Assembly (NCBI GenBank): GCA_002410325.1
Contig: DHRK01000060.1
Location: 17,365-81,364, forward strand
Direction: 5' to 3'
Origin: Syntrophomonas sp. UBA5314
Lineage (GTDB): Bacteria; Bacillota; Syntrophomonadia; Syntrophomonadales; Syntrophomonadaceae
Length of the DNA stretch: 64,000 bases
Within the stretch, counting starts at the first letter, position 1, and each line of letters starts with the position of its first letter. The translations under genes and the position numbers were made by a program. Positions 8,120-16,190 of the stretch are shown one piece after another. Below the pieces are notes generated by a model. It was not told the DNA's origin and did no database searches. It saw only the letters and a program-made list of their open reading frames with translations.

Positions 8120-9352
8120 TTAAATTTCACTGCCAATTTTATTCAAGTCCTCCACCACAATAATCTTACTTTTGATCATCCCCATCCAGCAAGTGTAAAC
8201 CAACTCGCCGGTTTCCCAGGGGGTAAATTCCACTACATTTGGGCCGACCGACAGGTCTTTTTCAATTTTATACCCGGGTATTTGGATAGCCCGGTTGCAT
8301 TCGTTCAGTTTGTCGGCATCAACCTGAATAATCCATCGAACCGGGATCCCCTTTTGAACCACGATAGGTGTAAACGCGTCCGGCTCGATAGAGGTGCTGA
8401 CGGTTTGCAGATGGCCTTCGATCCGAGCTGTAGCAGCATCCGGGTAGCTTGAGTCGGTATCGGAATGAGTCATAAAGGGCATATGAATCACGACCCCCGA
8501 TAGTGACAAGCCTCTCCCCAGCATTACCAGTCCAAGCACAACTACCAGCACGGCACTCACTTTTAAGACTTTATTTATACTGCTTTTGGTTACCAGAGAA
8601 TTGATCGCGCCCAAGGAAAACAACAAAGGCACCGTTCCCAGAGAAAAGGCGAACATGGATAGGGCCCCAAATACCACACTCCGGGTACTCAAAGCGTACA
8701 ATTGGACGATCTGCAGCGGGCCACAGGGCATAAGTGCGGTCAACAGGCCTACATAAAAGGGGCTGTAAGCATTATTGGACAGCAACTTCTTGGCGGCCCA
8801 TTTGGGCACTGGAATATTTAACCTGCGCAGAACCGGAAATATCTCCAGTAAATTGATCCCCATAATTATCATAAAGATGCCGCCCAATATGGGAATAAGG
8901 CCTTTCCAAGCACCGGAAAAGCTTATCACCTGCCCCAGCCCGCCGACAACGGCCCCTACTGCTGTGTAGGCGATTACTCTTCCTGAATTGTATAAAGCTG
9001 AGGGAAGCAGCCAGGCATAGGATTTCTTTATATCATCATTTTGATAGCGGATGGTCTGGGAAAGAGTAATACCACCGCACATGCCGATGCAATGAAAAGA
9101 AGTCAGAAATCCCAGGACCAGCAGTAACCCGTAGCTTGGGTCCGTACCCAGCTGGGAGAAATATTTCAACATATACAGGTCTTTAACAAGTTGCGCAAAA
9201 TCTATATGGAATAGAAGTTTCAATACCCAAAAAAGCATAAAAATGCCAGCGCTGCCGGCCCAGAGAAATTTCGCCGTTTTTCCCCGTCCCCCGGTTTGGG
9301 GAGATGCTTCGGCCTTTGGGCTTTCCATTGAATAGCCTGCTTCTTCGGACAT
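8120..9352 (-). CDS. TauE/SafE-type (UreH-like) membrane transporter with C-terminal cupredoxin domain
   Basis: About 410 residues. After an N-terminal membrane segment comes a six-helix module of the sulfite-exporter TauE/SafE or UreH-like kind, with SFHCIGMCGGITLSQ, whose cysteine and histidine suit metal handling, and LMPCGPLQ. The last 100 or so residues form a cupredoxin-like beta domain ending in YTCWMGMIKS, a Cys-x3-Met copper-ligand arrangement. It lies directly behind copA, and a paralogue sits in the second copper block (43470-44969). This supports a role in copper export or in handing copper to extracytoplasmic sites, rather than sulfite export. The ATG at 9352 has GGAGG five bases upstream. 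Confidence 0.75.
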   Translation of the reverse strand: MSEEAGYSMESPKAEASPQTGGRGKTAKFLWAGSAGIFMLFWVLKLLFHIDFAQLVKDLYMLKYFSQLGTDPSYGLLLVLGFLTSFHCIGMCGGITLSQTIRYQNDDIKKSYAWLLPSALYNSGRVIAYTAVGAVVGGLGQVISFSGAWKGLIPILGGIFMIIMGINLLEIFPVLRRLNIPVPKWAAKKLLSNNAYSPFYVGLLTALMPCGPLQIVQLYALSTRSVVFGALSMFAFSLGTVPLLFSLGAINSLVTKSSINKVLKVSAVLVVVLGLVMLGRGLSLSGVVIHMPFMTHSDTDSSYPDAATARIEGHLQTVSTSIEPDAFTPIVVQKGIPVRWIIQVDADKLNECNRAIQIPGYKIEKDLSVGPNVVEFTPWETGELVYTCWMGMIKSKIIVVEDLNKIGSEI

Positions 9353-9366
9353 AAGAACCTCCATCT

Positions 9367-9382
9367 CGCCGCAAGGGCGGCG
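9367..9382 (-). promoter_or_regulatory. Hairpin four bases upstream of a ribosome binding site
   Basis: The perfect stem CGCCGC-CCTT-GCGGCG in the mRNA lies between copA and the TauE-like gene, four bases before its GGAGG. It may adjust the expression ratio of the two genes or protect the downstream message. No ligand-binding structure is apparent. Confidence 0.3.
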
Positions 9383-9423
9383 ATATAAATAGTGATAAGC
9401 CCAACTCCGCTTGGAAACCGGGC

Positions 9424-11712
9424 TTAATTCAATTTAAGCCTTCTCAGGCTCAGAGAATTTAACAGTACGGATATGGAACTCAACGCCATGGCGGCTGCGG
9501 CCACCACCGGATTCAAATACCCGGCGGCGGCGATCGGAATGCCGATAACATTGTAGATAAAAGCCCAGAACAGATTCCTTTTAATGGTACGCATGGTTGC
9601 CAGAGACAGATTAATGGCAGTCGGCACTGAACTTAAATCATCTTTTAGCAGCACAACATCGCCGGTTTCAATGGCTACATCGGTTCCCGTCCCCACCGCT
9701 ATGCCTATATCGGCTGCGGCCAAAGCCGGCGCGTCATTAATCCCGTCGCCTACCATGGCTACTACTTTTCCCTGTATTTTAAGTTTTTCAACTTCCTCCG
9801 CTTTTCTACCCGGTAATACTTCGGCCAGAACATTTGCTATACCCACTCGCTTAGCAATGGCTGCTGCGGTTTGGGCGTTGTCTCCGGTAAGCATATATAC
9901 ATCGATTCCCATCTTGTTTAACAAGGTCACAGCTTCCCGGGCGTTTTCGCGAACTTCATCCATTAATGCAATAAGGGCAGCTAGTTTTCCATCGATGGCA
10001 ACCAGGCTGATAGTCTTGCCTTCATCCTGAAGCGCGGAGATGATATTCCGGGAATGGTCTATTTGAACAGCCTTGTCTTCCATGAGTTTGCTGGTGCCAA
10101 TCAGAACTGCTCTTCCCGCTACTTTCGCGTATACTCCCTGTCCGGGAAGGGCTTCAAATTGTTCGGGATCTTCAACTTCTCTGTCGAATAGGCGCTTATA
10201 TTTTTTATAAATAGCGGCTCCCAGGGGATGCTCCGATTTTTTTTCGGCCATGGCAGCGATTTCCCAGAGGCTGACTTCATTTAACCGGTCTTCATCCTGG
10301 TTTAGCAAAATAATATCGGTTACTTCCGGTTTACCGGTGGTTATAGTTCCCGTTTTATCCAGCAGCACTGCATTTATGTTGCAGACGTTCTCTAAAATTT
10401 CACCGTTTTTTATTAATATTCCGTTTTGCGCTCCCTTCCCCATGCCCACCATAATTGCGGTCGGGGTTGCCAGTCCCAGGGCGCAGGGGCAGGATACTAC
10501 CAGAACCGCCACCGCGTAAACAATGGCTTTATCAATTAGAAATAGCTGAGCATCGAAAAGCACGAAAAACCAGATCAGAAAGGTGGTCAGAGAAGCCAAA
10601 ACCACTGCCGGGACGAAATAGGAGCATACCTTATCAGCCGTCTTTTGGATCGGCGCCTTGCTGGACTGAGCTTCTTCGACCAGTTTTATAATATGGGCCA
10701 GGACGGTTTCGTTGCCTACCTTGAGGGCTTGCAATTTTAAGGTGCCGTTCTGGTTAATGGAGGCGCCGGTAACCAGATCATTGACCTGTTTATCTACCGG
10801 AAGGCTTTCGCCGGTCAACATCGATTCGTCTACGCTGGAGTAGCCTTCCAGCACGATTCCGTCGACTGGGATCTTTTCTCCCGGCCGGACAATAATTATC
10901 TCACCAACTGCCACATCGTCAATGGGAATATCGACTTCATTTCCATTCCTTATCACTTTGGCCGTTTGGGGCCTGAGTCCAATAAGGGTTTCAATAGCGC
11001 TGGAGGTTCTGCCCCGCGCTATTGATTCCATGTAGCTGCCCAGCAGGATAAGGGTTATTATAACCGCCGAAGCTTCAAAGTAAATGTTTTTCATACCGTA
11101 TAAATACAGAGTCGTGTCAAACAGCGCGGTATAAACGCTGTAAAAATAAGCGGTAGTGGTTCCAAGCACCACCAGCAGATCCATGGTGGCTTTTCTCAGT
11201 TTTAGAGCATAAAAAGCATTCCGGTAAAATTTATAGCCGATAATAAATTGCACCGGGGTGGCAAAGGCCATTTGCAGCCACCATTTATGCAGGATGGCGG
11301 TCTTCACCCTGATGCTTTCCACAAAAAGGCCCCAGGGGGTTTGGGTATAGGGATCAAAGGTATCATGACAAAAGCCCAAACCTCCTAATAGCATGGCTAA
11401 AAGCAGAGGTGAACTTAAAATAGCGGAGACGATAACCTGATTTCTCAGCTTGCTTCTTTCAGTGGCCCTCCGTTGCCAAGCGCTGCTTGTTCCGGCAGCT
11501 TCGCTTTCTTCAACCGAAAACCCCAATTTTTCAATAGTATTTTTTATTTCATCCAGTTGAATGGTTGACGCGTCATACTGCAGTGAAGCTCTTTCCGATG
11601 CATAACTGACGTTTACCTTATGAATTCCGGAAAGTTTTTCAACCCCCGCCTCAATGATCGCTGAACATAGCGTGCAAGTCATTCCATATACTTTTAACGT
11701 GCTGCTTTCCAC
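9424..11712 (-). CDS. copA: Copper-exporting P1B-type ATPase CopA
   Basis: A 762-residue membrane ATPase that exports Cu(I). Seen in order: one N-terminal heavy-metal domain (GMTCTLC, Cys13 and Cys16), eight membrane helices, the actuator loop TGESLPVDK, the metal-binding CPC of VVSCPCALGLATPTA, the phosphorylation site DKTGTITTG, a nucleotide domain with SEHPLG, and GDGINDAPALAAADIGIAVG. One HMA domain instead of two is common in Clostridia. The start is GTG at 11712, with GAGG eight bases upstream. It is followed by the TauE-cupredoxin gene. I found no clear CsoR or CopY operator ahead of it. Confidence 0.93.
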   Translation of the reverse strand: MESSTLKVYGMTCTLCSAIIEAGVEKLSGIHKVNVSYASERASLQYDASTIQLDEIKNTIEKLGFSVEESEAAGTSSAWQRRATERSKLRNQVIVSAILSSPLLLAMLLGGLGFCHDTFDPYTQTPWGLFVESIRVKTAILHKWWLQMAFATPVQFIIGYKFYRNAFYALKLRKATMDLLVVLGTTTAYFYSVYTALFDTTLYLYGMKNIYFEASAVIITLILLGSYMESIARGRTSSAIETLIGLRPQTAKVIRNGNEVDIPIDDVAVGEIIIVRPGEKIPVDGIVLEGYSSVDESMLTGESLPVDKQVNDLVTGASINQNGTLKLQALKVGNETVLAHIIKLVEEAQSSKAPIQKTADKVCSYFVPAVVLASLTTFLIWFFVLFDAQLFLIDKAIVYAVAVLVVSCPCALGLATPTAIMVGMGKGAQNGILIKNGEILENVCNINAVLLDKTGTITTGKPEVTDIILLNQDEDRLNEVSLWEIAAMAEKKSEHPLGAAIYKKYKRLFDREVEDPEQFEALPGQGVYAKVAGRAVLIGTSKLMEDKAVQIDHSRNIISALQDEGKTISLVAIDGKLAALIALMDEVRENAREAVTLLNKMGIDVYMLTGDNAQTAAAIAKRVGIANVLAEVLPGRKAEEVEKLKIQGKVVAMVGDGINDAPALAAADIGIAVGTGTDVAIETGDVVLLKDDLSSVPTAINLSLATMRTIKRNLFWAFIYNVIGIPIAAAGYLNPVVAAAAMALSSISVLLNSLSLRRLKLN

Positions 11713-11772
11713 TATGAAGACCTCACCTTTTTCAAGCTGTTGAGATTCAAAAAGCCCGGGTAATTACAGGCA

Positions 11773-11812
11773 GGGGGCCAAGAGAAGAGGCGTTCCCCAG
11801 CCCCCTGCCCTA
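11773..11812 (-). terminator. Strong GC hairpin between the ssuA unit and copA
   Basis: GGCAGGGGGC and GCCCCCTGCC form a 10-bp stem with a loop of about 20 bases. The run of T expected in a textbook terminator is weak on either strand, so it may act as a transcript-end or stability structure after the ssuA gene that ends at 11909. Confidence 0.4.
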
Positions 11813-11908
11813 CTTTGATTTCCCAACTTTTATTTAATGGTTGGCTGCTCAAAACCAAGCGCGGCAAGAGAAACCCTGATTTTACCTACCAATCATTGCG
11901 GAGGCCGA

Positions 11909-12943
11909 TTAAATGGCTTCCTTATCGAATTCATGGGTAATTAAATCGGAGGCCTTTATCTGCCCCGGTTGAAGTGCTCCGCTATTCTCCAGGTCCTTGA
12001 GCCATGGTGTTATATCACTTTCTTTTATTTCCGAGGTGGTGGCAAAATAGTGGACCCCGGTTACCGGAACATTGATCCAGTCGGCCGTCAGCTTAATGGA
12101 TTCATCGGGATTTTCATTGCTCCATTTCTGCGCGGCAATTACCGCCCGGACAAATCTTTTCACCGTATCGGGATGCTCTTTAATGTAGTCGTCTCTAAAG
12201 TAGTAGAGACTGGCTCCGGCCGCTTCGCCCAAATCTGTGTCGGTGGAATCGTCAATTAGAATAAGCCCCGCGTCTTCAGCCGATTTGTAGTAGGGCGGGT
12301 GTACCTGGGCAACATCCAGAATCCCCTGGCTGGTTGATTGAATGACGGCGATATCGTTGGTAAAGGTGACCCATTCGAACCTATCTCTGGCTACACCGTA
12401 TTTATCAAGCAAAGTGTTGAAAAGGAACTGGTTGCAGCTGTTTACGGTCCCATTGGTCTTTAGTTTTTCACCCGCTTTATAGTTTTTCAGGTCGGCAATA
12501 GACTTGACGCCTGTTTCAGGTTTTACGTACCACCTCATGTGTCTGAATATGGGGTCCACATCGGGACCGGGTTCAACCTGGTTTCTGGCTACGGCCGTGA
12601 CTTTGGCTCCTCCGGACTTGGCAATGGCCAGCAGGTTGGGCTGGGCGGTGGCGACATCATTATTGCCATTTAATACGGATGGAAGGATCTGAGTGGAAAT
12701 CAGTTCACCGGTATATACTATCTTAATGCCTTCCTTTTCAAAGAATCCTTTTTTATCCGCTACCACCCAGTTGGTTGAAGCGCAAATTTTATAAGTAGGC
12801 GCCTTTACCTCAATCAAATCCGCCCGGTCCGAGCTGGACAATTGCAGCTTGCCTTTTTGGGCGCCAATTCCTATGCCTGCCAGGAGGAGCAGAACCACCG
12901 CTCCAGCAGCAATCAGCTTAAAATTTTTCTTTTCTCCAGCCAT
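11909..12943 (-). CDS. ABC transporter substrate-binding protein, SsuA/TauA/NMT1 type
   Basis: A 344-residue periplasmic-type binding protein of the nitrate/sulfonate/taurine family. Residues 8-27 form a hydrophobic signal or anchor segment with no lipobox cysteine. The ICASTNWVVADKKGFFEKEG opening, the SVLNGNNDVATAQPNLLAIA segment and the DVAQVHPPYYKSAEDAG loop are typical. Its ligand is not predictable: sulfonates, taurine, nitrate and thiamine precursors are all known in the family. It closes the nitrogenase-like operon after two permeases, so it probably captures the compound reduced by that enzyme (inference). AAAAGGAGTG precedes the ATG. Confidence 0.85.
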   Translation of the reverse strand: MAGEKKNFKLIAAGAVVLLLLAGIGIGAQKGKLQLSSSDRADLIEVKAPTYKICASTNWVVADKKGFFEKEGIKIVYTGELISTQILPSVLNGNNDVATAQPNLLAIAKSGGAKVTAVARNQVEPGPDVDPIFRHMRWYVKPETGVKSIADLKNYKAGEKLKTNGTVNSCNQFLFNTLLDKYGVARDRFEWVTFTNDIAVIQSTSQGILDVAQVHPPYYKSAEDAGLILIDDSTDTDLGEAAGASLYYFRDDYIKEHPDTVKRFVRAVIAAQKWSNENPDESIKLTADWINVPVTGVHYFATTSEIKESDITPWLKDLENSGALQPGQIKASDLITHEFDKEAI

Positions 12944-12969
12944 TAACCTTCACTCCTTTTATAAATTCT

Positions 12970-13773
12970 CTAGTTTTGATTCCCTTCAAAAGCGTCCTCC
13001 CGCCATAACAGGATCCGGCCTTCAATCATGCGGAAAACTTTATTAATAATAAGACCCAGGATGGCTATGCACATGGTGGCTCCGAAAAGCTGGGTTATTT
13101 TATAAGTTTCCTGGGCGTTCCTGGCCATCCACCCCATCCCGCTGCTAGAACCCAGCATTTCGGCGGATATAACCATAATAAAGGCCAGCTGAGCTCCAAA
13201 CTTAAGCCCGTTAAAGATACTGGGCAGTGCGGCCGGCAGTATGACCTTGAAAAAGAGGGCTATATTGCTTGCTCCCATAGAGCGGCCGGTTTTTATCAAT
13301 AGAGGATCGATCGCTTTTTGGCCCATGATGGTATTGAAAATAATCGGAAACTGGCACACCCAAAAAATCAAGGAGATCTTGCTCACTTCACCTATGCCGA
13401 GAAGCAATATAAATACCGGAAACAAAGCAAAAGGATTGATTTTTTCCATAAGCCTTAACAAAGGCAGCAGCATTTTTTCCAGGGTAGGGAATTTTCCAGC
13501 CAGCAGGAAGCCGGTCGGTATCCCCACTGCGGAAGCCAGGAGAAAACCGATTCCCGCTCTTTGGAGGCTGATGGCAATATGGTTCAATAATTCACCCTGT
13601 ACCGCCAGCACATAGAGTTTCTGAACGACAGAAGAAAAGCTTGGAATAATCGCTTCATCCAATACGCCATATCTGGGCAGCACCTCCCAGGCAAGAAAGA
13701 ATAAGAACACCGACAAATTACCGAGCATAAAGCTTTTAACTCGGGAATGGACCTTTGCCAAGCTATTACTCAC
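12970..13773 (-). CDS. ABC transporter permease, SsuC/TauC type
   Basis: About 267 residues with six predicted membrane helices and the coupling motif region DPLLIKTGRSMGASNIALFFKVILPAALPSI, known here as the EAA loop. It belongs to the sulfonate/nitrate/taurine permease family. A GTG at 13773 gives the longest protein, but its GGGG is too close. A TTG at 13761 has GGGGTG eight bases upstream and is an equally good start. Second of two adjacent permeases in the nitrogenase-like operon; the pair may form a heterodimeric channel. No SsuB ATPase is encoded in the operon. Confidence 0.85.
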   Translation of the reverse strand: MSNSLAKVHSRVKSFMLGNLSVFLFFLAWEVLPRYGVLDEAIIPSFSSVVQKLYVLAVQGELLNHIAISLQRAGIGFLLASAVGIPTGFLLAGKFPTLEKMLLPLLRLMEKINPFALFPVFILLLGIGEVSKISLIFWVCQFPIIFNTIMGQKAIDPLLIKTGRSMGASNIALFFKVILPAALPSIFNGLKFGAQLAFIMVISAEMLGSSSGMGWMARNAQETYKITQLFGATMCIAILGLIINKVFRMIEGRILLWREDAFEGNQN

Positions 13774-13812
13774 CCCTTTTCATCAACTTGCAGATCAAAA
13801 CTTGGGAGCAGT

Positions 13813-14601
13813 CTAATTGGTAATTCCCGGCGTAGTGTCACGCCAGGTAATAAGATTCTTCTCCAGCCACTCAAGGGAGTAATTAATGATCATGCCGACC
13901 AGCGCTATGCTAAAAAGACCTAAAAAAAGCCGGGGTATCTGCCAGTTGTCCTCGGAATTCCGGATGAGCCAGCCCAGACCCATATTGGCTCCCAGGAATT
14001 CAGCCGCGATGAGCAGCATAAAAGCCATGGTAGTACCGATTCGAATTCCGGTAAAAATCTGTAGAGCCGCTCCCGGGAGTATGACCTTAAAGAATATGGT
14101 GAAACCATTAACCCCCATAGAACGGGCGCATTTTATTAAAAGGGGGTCGACCTGTCTTACCCCTTCCAGGGTGGTGAATAGAATAGGCCAGAAGGAAGCC
14201 CAGAATATGACACTGTATTTACCTCCTTCCCCCACTCCGAACAATATGATAAACAGGGGCAGAAGGGTCATGGTATTTATTTGGGCGCATAAGTTCATTA
14301 GCGGTTGCAGGAACTTAGCCACCCCGGGCAGCCAGCCCCCCAGTATGAATCCCAGCGGAAGTCCGATGACAATAGCAATAAACAAACCTATAAAGACTCT
14401 TTCCAGACTTACCGATATGTGTACAAACATGTCGCCATTGAGAATAAGCTTCCACCCGGTCTCCAGTACTTGGGAAAGCGGGGGAATAAACTTTGGATTG
14501 GCCCAGCCAATGGTCGGGGCAACTTGCCACAACCCAAAGAACAAAATGATGAAATAATAAGGTAATAATTTGTTGTTAAGCTGGTAAAGCCGTTTGAGCA
14601 T
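13813..14601 (-). CDS. ABC transporter permease, SsuC/TauC type
   Basis: 262 residues, six predicted membrane helices, with the EAA-type coupling loop around DPLLIKCARSMGVNGFTIFFKVILPGAALQI. It is related to but distinct from the next permease. It starts 51 bases after the nitrogenase-like gene, with AAAGGAAGG before the ATG. Its last codons (D-T-T-P-G) are repeated as a 15-bp direct repeat in the gap upstream of the gene, see the findings. Confidence 0.85.
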   Translation of the reverse strand: MLKRLYQLNNKLLPYYFIILFFGLWQVAPTIGWANPKFIPPLSQVLETGWKLILNGDMFVHISVSLERVFIGLFIAIVIGLPLGFILGGWLPGVAKFLQPLMNLCAQINTMTLLPLFIILFGVGEGGKYSVIFWASFWPILFTTLEGVRQVDPLLIKCARSMGVNGFTIFFKVILPGAALQIFTGIRIGTTMAFMLLIAAEFLGANMGLGWLIRNSEDNWQIPRLFLGLFSIALVGMIINYSLEWLEKNLITWRDTTPGITN

Positions 14602-14652
14602 GAAATAACCTTCCTTTTATTGACTCCCGGCGTAGTGTCTCAGGCATTTGCC

Positions 14653-16176
14653 TTACAGGGCCGCATCCTGATTTATATAGGCAAAGGGATCCTCGGAGTA
14701 CCAGTCCTGGCGATAGGGCAGCCGGGCGTGTTTAACCAGGTTCCGGCTGTAGCTGGTATTCTTCAAAATCCGGGTAAGCCTCCGGGCCACCTCATAGACA
14801 CCCACATAACCCATATACTCATACGCCTGGCCAAACAGGGGAAACACCGGAATTCCCTGTTTATTGGCCCAGCCGTTGCCCCCGGGGTGGCCCACAAATA
14901 CATCGGGTTGATACTTTTCCAAAAGATTGGCTTGTTCGAAAGGTTGCCCGGTTCCAATGTTGATAATAGCCCGCTCGCTTTCCGGGATTTCCTCCATAAG
15001 CTCCTCCAGAAGGCCTTCCCCGTACCGGTCAAAGTGGAAACCGCGCAGGCCCAGTATCTCCATTCCCAGGCTGTGCAGCAGTTCCGCCGTGGTAATTATT
15101 CTGATCTCGCCTCCGCCCAGGAAAGCCGTCTTCCCCTTGAGAAATTCGCGATACGGCGCCAGAGCGATATTTAATTCGCGCATCTCGCTGTCAATCAACT
15201 TCCGGGCCTGCTCCTCAATGCCGAAGAAACCGGCGATATCCAGCAGCCATTTATTGGTATTGGCAATTCCTATGGGAATCGTCCGCAAAATAAAAGGAAT
15301 CTGGTATTTGCTTTTCATGTGTTCCACGAAATAATCGTCATGGGTAGCGCAAATACTTACATTTAAAGCCGCTTCAAATGAATCGGCGAAATCGTCGGGA
15401 TGGGCATAGCAGGGCAGTATTCTTACATTCAGGTCCAGCGCGCTCAATAATTTAACCAGGTTTTCCTCGTCCGGGCGGCTCATGGAGGAAACATTCAGAA
15501 CGTTGACCGTACGGCTGATCCGGTATTTTCTCTTTAGCTCCTCCAGCTCGTCGATAATGATGGGCTCTTCCTCATCCTCCCCTACTCCCACCAGAGTCCT
15601 TAAAATTCCGTGATAAACGGCATCATAAGCCGTGGCTTGTATTTTGGTTTTAAAACCTTCGCAATGGACGGGAACGATCCTGGCCGACACCTGCTTCTGC
15701 AGTTCTTCTATCAAAGTGTCTATGTCATCCCCGATCAAGGCCGGAACGCAGCTGTTCATCACAATGATGGCACTGGGCCGGTATTCCCGATCGGCGTACA
15801 AAATAGCCGATCTCAGCTTTTCTTCTCCGCCGTTGATCACATCCACTTCATCAAGATTGGTATTGATCCAGCGGAGTCCGAAAGCGTTCGGATCTCTTAA
15901 CTTTTGGAAGCCTTTGGACACCCCGGCCTGGGCCACCAGGTTGGCGCCGCAGCCAATCGGGCTGTGCACAATAATGACCGAATCTCTGATGGTATTTAAT
16001 ATGGCCAGGCTGAGAGTAAGCTGGCAGCCCTGACTCTGAGAAAATTTACGGTTGTTGTTAAACAGGCATCCTTTTTTGGATTGCCTGGAAATGTCGCAGC
16101 ACGATCCTCCGAAGGCCATGCATGCACCCAGGCGCTCCTCGCGGATGGGTGGGGTTTTTTCCCTGGTATAGTCCAT
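14653..16176 (-). CDS. Nitrogenase component 1-like oxidoreductase, NifD/K-type subunit (507 aa)
   Basis: A paralogue of NifD/NifK, VnfD, NflD/CfbD and methylthio-alkane reductase subunits. Three cysteines stand where P-cluster ligands are expected: Cys51 (SQGCQLTL), Cys76 (SPIGCGANL) and Cys143 (NSCVPALIGDD). Cys276 (NVSICATHDDYF) aligns with NifD Cys275, which holds the apical iron of FeMo-co, but the H442 position appears to be Met455 (YEYMGYVG), so a standard FeMo-cofactor is unlikely. Extra cysteines crowd the N-terminus (19, 26, 27, 37). GAGGAGGGC precedes the ATG, 14 bases after the partner subunit. No nifH, nifB, nifE or nifN is in the window, so this is not a nitrogen-fixation operon. 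Confidence 0.85.
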   Translation of the reverse strand: MDYTREKTPPIREERLGACMAFGGSCCDISRQSKKGCLFNNNRKFSQSQGCQLTLSLAILNTIRDSVIIVHSPIGCGANLVAQAGVSKGFQKLRDPNAFGLRWINTNLDEVDVINGGEEKLRSAILYADREYRPSAIIVMNSCVPALIGDDIDTLIEELQKQVSARIVPVHCEGFKTKIQATAYDAVYHGILRTLVGVGEDEEEPIIIDELEELKRKYRISRTVNVLNVSSMSRPDEENLVKLLSALDLNVRILPCYAHPDDFADSFEAALNVSICATHDDYFVEHMKSKYQIPFILRTIPIGIANTNKWLLDIAGFFGIEEQARKLIDSEMRELNIALAPYREFLKGKTAFLGGGEIRIITTAELLHSLGMEILGLRGFHFDRYGEGLLEELMEEIPESERAIINIGTGQPFEQANLLEKYQPDVFVGHPGGNGWANKQGIPVFPLFGQAYEYMGYVGVYEVARRLTRILKNTSYSRNLVKHARLPYRQDWYSEDPFAYINQDAAL

Positions 16177-16190
16177 CGTAATGCCCTCCT

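Noticed and set aside
9584..10691. Plus-strand open frames opposite copA
   Set aside because: All are antisense of clear P-type ATPase motifs and have low-complexity, serine/proline-rich translations.
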